Of a stretch of 64,000 nucleotides of DNA, positions 57,091 to 64,000 are shown in pieces. The notes under the pieces are model-generated. The model was not told where the DNA came from. It searched no databases and worked only from the letters and a program-made list of their open reading frames with translations. The translations under genes and the position numbers were made by a program. The first letter of the stretch is position 1. Each line of letters starts with the position of its first letter. Origin of the DNA: Erigeron canadensis (taxonomy: Eukaryota; Streptophyta; Magnoliopsida; Asterales; Asteraceae); assembly GCF_010389155.1 (NCBI RefSeq), contig NC_057769.1, positions 3,410,001 to 3,474,000 of the forward strand. The letters run 5' to 3'.

Positions 57091-59442
57091 TTAGGCATGT
57101 GCTAATAAGACGGAGTTTCTTGGAGCTTTTTGTCTGACAACTCAGCATCACATTACTCAAGACTCTCTCAGTCTATAAAGAAAAGCTTTTTGGAATTTCT
57201 TTCTACATCATCATCTATTTTATAAAACAAACAAACAAACAAACAAAAAACGTTTTCGGCCCCCAATACAAAAAATACCATTTAGTGGCTCACACTTTTA
57301 GTGACATACATGTCATGTGTCACTATAGCAAGTTTCTAATGGCACAATCTTTTCTGTCACAAATGATATTAGATATATATTGTCACTTTGATTGTGATGC
57401 CATTAAATGTACTTTGATTTTGATTGTAGTATGCCATTAAATGTACTTTGATACTTTTGTATACTTTAAAACGAAATTTTTCAAAATTCATCCAAAAATT
57501 AGGCGGACCTTTTCCTTTAACTTTCAGGGTTTCCTTCTTATATATCTTTATTCCCCCCTTTTTAAATAAATTCATCTTTTGCCCTAAAAATTGGGCAGTC
57601 ACAATAATTCAAATTCATCCTGAAATTTTTTTTGGGGTATACCATCTTCAAGATTGTGCCTTAGTTTATGATTCCATCCATAGCCATAATTATGGTTATG
57701 TCGACAAAAGGTACCGTAATCGAACTATTGCTATAAAATTTTAAGAGGTGATTTTGTATCTTTCTTTCTTTTTTTTCTTTTTGCTTTTGCCAGCCTTGAC
57801 TATAAGATTTCTCATTCTTATTTCCCTTCCTAATTTTCTTGTGTTTGTGTTGATATAATCTATAGATAATATCTTGATTGGGCTGGGAACGATGAACAAA
57901 TTATGGCAGATCTTTTTCTTTCTTTCTTTTTTTTAATTTTACTTTTATAGGGTTTATTATTATTTATTGTTAGTAATTTGTTGAAATTTTGTTTTTAAAC
58001 AACTTTGTCAAGAGATTTAAAAAAATAATTATGAATTATCAATTCAGGGATTAAAATTTTATTTGGTATGTGTACACAGTATTCCTTTATTCGCAATTAA
58101 TCTTAAAATATTTTGATTATTTGTGTAACAAATAAACCATGAATGTCATGGTTAAGAGATACTTCTGGAAATATAATTTACAATGCTTCCAGTTGTCTAA
58201 CTACAATATAGCTTTTTCCGTTTTTTTTAAATTTTGTTTTAATCTTATTTCAGATTTATGGTCACTTGTGTTGAAGGTTTCCAAGTTAGATTTAACTAGA
58301 GAAAAGAGGATATATTGGCCTAATAGTGGTAATGTAGAATTTTATTGTAATAGAAATAATCATTTACATGTTTTTGTTTTCGGTATTATAATTTATAGAA
58401 ACACTATATTTTTTGTCTTCATTTGTTTCATTAGCTATGGAACTCAAAAGACTGAATGAAGAAGAAATTGAAACTGAGTGACTGAACTTAAAGCTCTATT
58501 TCAAGATTTCAGGTACCCTCACAAATCTTTTTTAATTTGTCTTTCATAGATAGACTTGCATTTACATACCTTAAATTTGAGTGTTATTGCATATCTAAGT
58601 TGTGCAAAAATAGCTAGACTTATATATATTAATGTATTAGTCCTTATTTTTTACGGATTATAATTTTTGGCATTTCCTTGTTTGCCATACAGATTACTTG
58701 CTAACATGAAAGTATGAGCTACAAAATCTTGCTAAATTGGATGAAGGATGGCTGGTTTCAAAGTTTTAGGTTTCTTATATGAAATTAAGTTCTACGTTAG
58801 GCGCTTTCCTTTTCTTTAATGGGCATCCTCAAATTGTGTTGTTCTACTTGTGTCTATCTTTGGTTTTTCTTGTATATTAGAGAACATTGCTTGAATAATA
58901 ATTACAACCTTACTTGAATTGATGGTATAGTTCTTTTCATCTTGTAATGTTAAAAGTATTTTTGATTATTAAGGTTGCAATGACACAACAAGGTATGCCA
59001 GCAAAAGCTATTAAGGTTGTAATGACACAACTAATACTGCCACCAAAGCTGTTGAAAATTTAACGACACAACTAAAAAGTGCCACTAAAAGTCCCAAAGT
59101 CAATAGTAACATAACAAAAAAGTGCCACTAAAAACCATAAGTACAATAGTGACACACCAAAAAGTGTCACTAAAACCCTTTAGTGGCTGCGTTTTTAGTG
59201 ACACTTTTTTTGTGTCACCTATTACCCAAATGTACATTAGTGACACTGTTTTGATATTTAGTGACACTTTTTGTGTGCCATTAAATGACATTTTTTGTAG
59301 TGCCCACTTTTCTTGCGTCTTCCAACTTCTTGGTGGAGAAGTTTTTGCTGGACGCTCGGTTGAAGACGCACGGTGTTGACAACGCCCGACTTCTTGGAGC
59401 TTGAGGACGCTCACCGACGAGTATTATAAGCACATGCCTAAT
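57091..59442. mobile_element. Outer inverted-repeat element enclosing a CACTA transposon
   Basis: TTAGGCATGTGCTAATAAGAC at the left (57091 on) is matched in inverse by GTATTATAAGCACATGCCTAA at the right (ending 59442), with 18 or more of about 21 positions paired. AATTAT-like sequence occurs on both flanks but not as a clean duplication. If one transposon, its internal part is now interrupted by the CACTA element at 57264-59302, leaving about 310 bp of its own sequence. Confidence 0.5.
57264..59302. mobile_element. Non-autonomous CACTA element
   Basis: The left end CAATACAAAAAATACCATTT (57264 on; CACTA mutated to CAATA) and the right end AAATGACATTTTTTGTAGTG (ending 59302) form the CACTA-type terminal inverted repeat. 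A CCC duplication lies at 57261-57263 and 59303-59305, the 3-base size expected. Both subterminal regions are packed with TAGTGACAC/GTGTCACTA and GCCACTAAA motifs (57285-57385 and 58985-59295), the usual transposase-binding arrays. The 2039-bp length and lack of transposase coding make it non-autonomous. Frames inside (57448-57744, 58139-58459) have no family signature. Confidence 0.85.
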
Positions 59443-60910
59443 AATTATGGTAAAGGCAAAAAGTGTATAAATCCCTACTTACAAAGCAGATTTAAGCAAC
59501 TTGTTTCTCAATTAAAACCTCTCTCAACCTGTGTAAGTTTTGACGTACAATTGGTAAGTTTAATCAATCATGCATGTTTAGGAATTACATCCATTACATT
59601 ATTAACTAGTTTGGATTGGGTAGGGGTCAGATAAGGATCATTATGTAAACAAGGGCAAAAGGGTAACTTAAATAGTCTTAAGAATATAATCCCAATGGGG
59701 TTGGTGTTAGAATGGTTAGTTCTTAGTATCTTGAGATCATCCATTTAGATTCAAGACTCACTTTTCATATTTGTGAGGTACGGTAGAGGGGTGGTATTTG
59801 GGGTATGTTTGGAATTCGTGGCTCCAATCTTAAGTATTAAGGGTAGTTTAATTAGAAGGACAATTAGGATAATCTTTCGTTTTAAAAAGAAAGCTAGTCT
59901 TAAAGAGTATAATAGAACATGTGGTTGAGTCAAAATTAAGGAATCAAATCAAAAGATAAAAAATCAGATCAACCACATGCCAAAGTTCAAACCATATGCA
60001 TTGGATTAGTGGTTTCATGGTACTGCCATATATAAATCTAGTATAATACTAGAAAATTACAGCTCATTTTCTTCAGAAGACCATTGTCTTTTTTCCAACT
60101 TCTACTGCCCTCTTTGTCTTCTTTTTGACTTATATACATAGCTGTACCCCCTTTCACTTTTCAACTGGAAGTAATAATGCATAAACTAATACATAGGGTA
60201 AAATTTTGGTAATATGGTAAAAGTTAAAGTAAGTATTTGAAAACTTGTCATGGTAGTATATATATATATATAGGATACTTTGTGAAAGAAAAAAAAAAGG
60301 TATAGTACCATGGTGAGCAGTACTCCAGGAAGGTATAGTATCAATTGTTTAATGACCACCGACCTCCTGCCCAATGTGGTTTATACATTGAAATTGAAAT
60401 ATTCAAACCTTTGAGTTTTCCCATCTATATATATATATTATCAAAGAAATATATTTTTATAGTGGAATAGAATATGGGCCATGAGTGTTTTACTTCTGTA
60501 TAAACATATATAGAGTGGTTAATAGTAATAGGTAAATACTTCAAAAGATATGTTTTTTTTCTAAAGCTACATTGCAATATTGCATACTATGCACAATGCA
60601 AGTGATTAATATGCGATTGTGAGAATAGTTGGTAGCCAAAAAAGTCATGTGTATGGTAAGATATATACCGGTTTGTACAAGAAAATGCAAGCAAAAGGAA
60701 TCTGTTTGATGACCAAACCGGCTAAATTATGAAACAGTACAATTTTAGCTGGTTTGGAAATTCGGATTAGAACTTGAAACATCTTTTTTCACGTTAAAAA
60801 CAAATATACAAACACAGATTTTTATAGAGAGAAGAGTTCAAACACACGTCCTTTCCAAAAGTACACAATTGAATGTTAAGAACTAACAATGATAATACGA
60901 TATATAATAG
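59443..60910. other. Intergenic region with a possible SINE head
   Basis: At about 59697-59770 GTTGGTGTTAGAATGGTTAG and GATTCAAGACTC resemble degenerate A and B boxes, so a decayed SINE is possible. The rest is AT-rich with an (AT)n run near 60259-60272 and no gene. Confidence 0.4.
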
Positions 60911-60913
60911 TTA

Positions 60914-61848
60914 GGTAGGAAGGAGTGGAGTCAGGTAAGGCATCGGGTACGTGGAACCTGATCGGCTACACCACTCCTTGCGTTCGGGTAGGGTTCCACC
61001 CACTTTTCTACCTTTTCACCCATAAAAACCCCATTCTTCTTCCAAAATTTACACCACAACTTTCATTTTCACCCAATTTCCATTTCATCCACAATTTCCT
61101 TTCAACCAAAATCACTACAATGGACCTTCGTGATTGTAAAATGGCTATCCAAACTCACCTAAATCACGACTCCAAACACCTCTCAGATGTCAATAACGTC
61201 ATTCAGGGCGTTTCTGAGAACAAAGCGGCTTACGAAGCCGCAATCAACCGACTTAATGCCCCGGGTTATGCACGTAACATTGCGGAGAATGAGCATCTTG
61301 AAGATCGACTGGCTGAATCAGGTTATTTTTCAGTTAAACGTTGCTTCTTCAACATTGACCCGGACGCTAGACCACAGGGTACTATCGCAAGCCAATGTGG
61401 GTGGTGGTCAGGATGTACCTTACTACTCTGACCCGGGTGAGAAGTACGTTTCTCTTCTACTAGGTACGGCCGCCGAGTCTCCTGAGCGCTACCCCTACAT
61501 TCACCGCAATGACGGTGACAGCACTGTGGACTCGGATTATTCCGAGGCTTAGTTTAAGTTTTATTTAAGTAAAATAGTTTTATTTAAGTGTTTTTTAGTC
61601 GTATTTAAGTATGTTTTATTATGTGTTGTGGTTTTCAGTTTAATGAAATTATGTTTTATATTTATATGGTTTTAATTATATGTATTAAAATTAAATGAAA
61701 AAGAAAATGAAATTGGGTAAGAATTAAGTATGTATTATCAGTGATTTGGGTAAGAATTGGGTAAAATTGGGTAGTTGTAAATTGTAGAGTTTTTATTAGA
61801 GGATGAATTGGGTAAGAATTGAGTAACAGAAAAGTACTCCTTTCTACC
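60914..61848. mobile_element. PIF/Harbinger-like element with TTA duplication
   Basis: The 13-base ends GGTAGGAAGGAGT (60914-60926) and ACTCCTTTCTACC (61836-61848) are inverted repeats with one mismatch, flanked by TTA at 60911-60913 and 61849-61851, the PIF/Harbinger target size and sequence. The left subterminal region has a further imperfect inverted repeat around GGAGTGG/CCACTCC (60921-60986). The 935-bp element is too short for a transposase and is non-autonomous. It carries a broken reading frame (separate entry). Confidence 0.72.
61120..61552 (+). pseudogene. Frameshifted ORF of unknown function inside the Harbinger-like element
   Basis: From the ATG at 61120 a frame of 103 residues (MDLRDCKMAIQTHLNHD..., ends 61431) reads like real protein: mixed composition and a helical, charged middle (NIAENEHLEDRLAESGYF). 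Near 61385-61395 the protein-like reading jumps to the next frame, which continues QANVGGGQDVPYYSDPGEK and ends in an acidic tail (DGDSTVDSDYSEA) at 61552. A single-base change would restore one frame of about 144 residues. A pyrimidine-rich leader with ACCCATAAAAACCCC lies upstream. I do not recognise the family; it could be a remnant of the element's own accessory protein or a captured host fragment. Confidence 0.5.
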
Positions 61849-61851
61849 TTA

Positions 61852-62277
61852 GAGATAGATGAAATGGACAGGTAATTAAAGCACATTGGGTATAATTGGT
61901 ACTTTACATTTTAATCACCAAATGTCAAGTCCAATTTTGTTGTGGTGAAACATTATCATAACAAGCATCATGACTAATGATTGGTTAATGATGTGTTAAA
62001 GATGTTAAAGAATTATTAGTAGTAGTGAAGGGGGATTGTGGGTGGTATTTTAATGGTAATAAACAACAATAGTAAATATTCATTACTTAAGGACTACTTT
62101 AATTATATGGTCAATATGGTATAGAGATTTAACTATTCACAATGTATATATAGTTCATACAGGTAGACAATTAAGATGCAAGCGTCATATAATTTGCTAT
62201 TTATTGTATTTTCTTTTATAAAAAAAAAAACACAGTCAACATCCACCTTCAAAACCAACCTCTTTTTCCTATTTTGC
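61852..62277. other. Upstream region of the DVL gene
   Basis: AT-rich sequence between the Harbinger-like element and the TATA box of the small-peptide gene. No other feature seen. Confidence 0.4.
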
Positions 62278-62285
62278 TATTTATA
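62278..62285 (+). promoter_or_regulatory. Probable TATA box of the DVL/RTFL gene
   Basis: TATTTATA lies about 140 bases before the ATG, followed by a CT-rich leader (about 62325-62370) typical of plant 5' UTRs. Confidence 0.55.
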
Positions 62286-62422
62286 GGTTTCTATAATCTC
62301 ACCTCACCCCACTCTACTACACCTTCATTCTCTCTCAGTCTCTCATTCTCACAAATCTCACTCTCACAGACACAAACCCAAAAGCAGAAAACAGATCAAG
62401 ATCACATATTACCACTGACTGC

Positions 62423-62767
62423 ATGGACAAAAAATGGAAACTATCAAAAGAAGATCCATGCAACCATTCATCAAAATCATCCTCACTTTTTTCAAGAAGT
62501 GTTTCACAAAAAAACTCATCCTCCACAAAATCACCTCTTTTGAGATCATTCTCAACAAAGAGTAGTTCCCTTTTTTCAAGAAGCTCATCACAAAAGAACA
62601 AATCTCATCAACATCATCCTTGTGATTTATCAAGAAGTTCTTCACAAAAATGTGCCAACTTTACTAGAAAATGTGGTAGTTTGGCTAAGGAACAAAAGGC
62701 AAGATTCTATATTGTCAAACGTTGTGTTACAATGTTGGTATGTTGGAAAAAACATGGAGATTCTTGA
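62423..62767 (+). CDS. DEVIL/ROTUNDIFOLIA-like (DVL/RTFL) small peptide
   Basis: An intronless gene of 114 residues. The C-terminal block KARFYIVKRCVTMLVCW (about residues 92-108) is the conserved RTFL/DVL motif, with the Cys, Arg and closing Cys-Trp in place. Known members are membrane-associated small peptides that limit polar cell proliferation and alter organ shape when overexpressed. The N-terminal 85 residues are Ser- and Lys-rich with an internal repeat: SSSLFSRSxSQKN occurs twice (about residues 19-31 and 46-58) and a shortened DLSRSSSQK follows. This longer, repeat-bearing N-terminus is seen in some RTFL members and is poorly conserved. The ATG at 62423 is the first good one after the TATA box and CT-rich leader. 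Stop TGA at 62765-62767. Confidence 0.88.
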   Translation: MDKKWKLSKEDPCNHSSKSSSLFSRSVSQKNSSSTKSPLLRSFSTKSSSLFSRSSSQKNKSHQHHPCDLSRSSSQKCANFTRKCGSLAKEQKARFYIVKRCVTMLVCWKKHGDS

Positions 62768-62776
62768 TTAGTATTA

Positions 62777-62777
<1 letters not shown>

Positions 62778-62817
<40 letters not shown>
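62778..62817. repeat. (ATT)n microsatellite
   Basis: About 13 ATT triplets just after the DVL stop codon, in the likely 3' UTR. Probably length-polymorphic. Confidence 0.95.
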
Positions 62818-63740
62818 TTTGTAAGTTTTTTTTTTCTTTTTTAGTTAGAGTTTAATTAATGATGTCTTTTTACTTCTACTTGAGCTAGAGATGGATCTGC
62901 TTTAGGTTTTAATTAAAAACCTAAATAGTTTTCCTGCCATCCTATAAGAAAAAAGAAGTAAAAGAAATCATTATAGCATTTTTTTATTTTCTTCTTTTTA
63001 TGTGCTTAATTAGTAGTAGATTATTTATGTTCAAATGGAAACATCCATGTGAAATAGTAGGCAACTTGAAGAGCAGCACATGCAATGATGCAACAAAAGA
63101 AGGATGTCATTAATGTACCATATTATATGAATATATATATAGATTTTGAATTAATGGCCTAACATATCTTCTGTTTATTTACTAACTGTCTTTATCATCT
63201 TCATGTCTCATGTGCCATTCCTATACATTTTTATTTTATATGGCATACTATACATTTCTTGCTATATACACTACTTCAATCTTAAACCGTCAGGCAACGT
63301 TGCAGGTTGTTAGCTTGAGCAAAAAAATTTCTCTATGAAACTAAGGGTTTCCTGCGCATTTATTTTTTTTAGTTCAATCTAAAATGTTTCATCTTAATGT
63401 CTCATGTGCCATTATTATATGATTCTTGATCTGGGAGAAAGATATATAGATTCTTTTTTTTTGTGTGTGTAGTTTTTGTTTTAGATACAATACAATGTAT
63501 TATGTATGGACATTTTATTTTTTTGTCAATATATATAGATACTCCATGCAAAACGTCTCTCAATATGAACCACACAAATTTTCCTGCTAATAAGATGTAT
63601 TGTGCATGTTTCATTGATATGCGTATTTGTATCAATTCAAGGTTTTATTTCTTACAGTATAAATTAAGTATATAAACAGTTTTCAATAAGGCAGGAGTTT
63701 GCTTAACTTTTGGGTTTATAGTATAGAATAATACATAACA
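62818..63740. other. DVL 3' flank and intergenic DNA
   Basis: AT-rich, with no further gene recognised. Confidence 0.4.
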
Positions 63741-64000
63741 CTTAAGACTATTTCCGATGAGGATGTTTTTGGGTGCCCTTAGGTGCTCTTGGATATCCTT
63801 TGCGGTTGAAGCTTGTCCAAACCTAAAGATTTTTTATGCATGCCCTTACCTAGGGGCATGCCCTTAGGTGTCCTTACTTATATTTTTTTTTGTTTTTAGT
63901 GGAGTTAAATGATATGTAAGGATGTTTGTATGGTTGGAGATAAAATTATAGGATTTTAAAAATTTATAAGGATTTATAAGGATATGATGTGGCAACTCAA
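63741..64000. repeat. Possible MITE-like repeat cut by the window edge
   Basis: A compositionally distinct stretch with repeated GGCATGCCCTTA / CCCTTAGGTG and a repeated TTATAAGGAT near the end. It may be one end of a DNA transposon; the other end would lie outside the window. Confidence 0.3.

Noticed and set aside
56820..57105. Open frames giving Ile-Tyr repeat peptides
   Set aside because: They arise from the (AT)n microsatellite at about 56989-57034.
58139..58459. 106-codon frame inside the CACTA element
   Set aside because: No resemblance to transposase or a host gene, and a Phe/Ile-rich composition as expected from AT-rich DNA.
1..64000. CRISPR arrays, operons or bacterial-type gene clusters
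   Set aside because: No regularly spaced repeats with unique spacers and no prokaryotic gene organisation. Spliced plant genes show this is nuclear plant DNA.
1..64000. Organelle DNA insertion (plastid or mitochondrial)
   Set aside because: No stretch resembles plastid or mitochondrial genes. The tRNA-Gly is of nuclear type.

Overview
This is an AT-rich plant nuclear window. The evidence is spliced genes with GT-AG introns, a nuclear-type tRNA-Gly(UCC), plant-specific protein families (GRAS, DVL/RTFL, GT47 MUR3-like, plant TRP-type telomere-binding protein) and a dense load of plant transposable elements. A eudicot is clear. An asterid, perhaps Asteraceae, is my guess from repeat style and cannot be proven here. 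There is no operon logic, and the genes are unrelated neighbours separated by repeats.

Five protein-coding genes are well supported, all on the + strand: (1) a single-exon GT47 exostosin-family glycosyltransferase of the xyloglucan galactosyltransferase (MUR3/KATAMARI1) type, 4868-6679; (2) a TRP/TBP-type telomere repeat-binding protein with nine coding exons, 9619-13165, ending in a Myb-like telobox domain; (3) a GRAS transcription factor of the LISCL (SCL9/SCL14) group, 32682-34925, with an intron in its 5' leader; (4) UFD1, the CDC48 cofactor, nine coding exons, 43969-46774; (5) a DEVIL/ROTUNDIFOLIA-like small peptide, 62423-62767. A tRNA-Gly gene lies at 7089-7160. A minus-strand coding-like patch with conflicting frames (14843-15201) is unresolved.

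The rest is mostly transposons, and many termini can be read at base level. They include a tRNA-type SINE and a frameshifted LINE 3' end (1.4-2.9 kb); two clear Stowaway MITEs and one decayed one; at least five Helitron-like elements with 5' TC, 3' hairpin plus CTAG or CTAA, and A/T flanks; two solo LTRs with 5-bp target duplications (20861-23650 and 38250-40165); a 174-bp SINE with a 14-bp target duplication inside a Helitron; a non-autonomous CACTA element (57264-59302) nested within an outer inverted repeat; a PIF/Harbinger-like element with TTA duplication carrying a broken ORF (60914-61848); and two tandem clusters of Helitron-like units (51.3-53.1 kb and 54.1-56.7 kb).

I found no defence system, gene cluster or other plainly new multi-gene system. 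The most interesting material is the nested insertion history, above all a solo LTR that splits a Helitron 3' terminus, and a tandem family whose hairpin is followed by CTCG rather than the usual CTRR. All family names rest on reading motifs by eye; no database search was possible.
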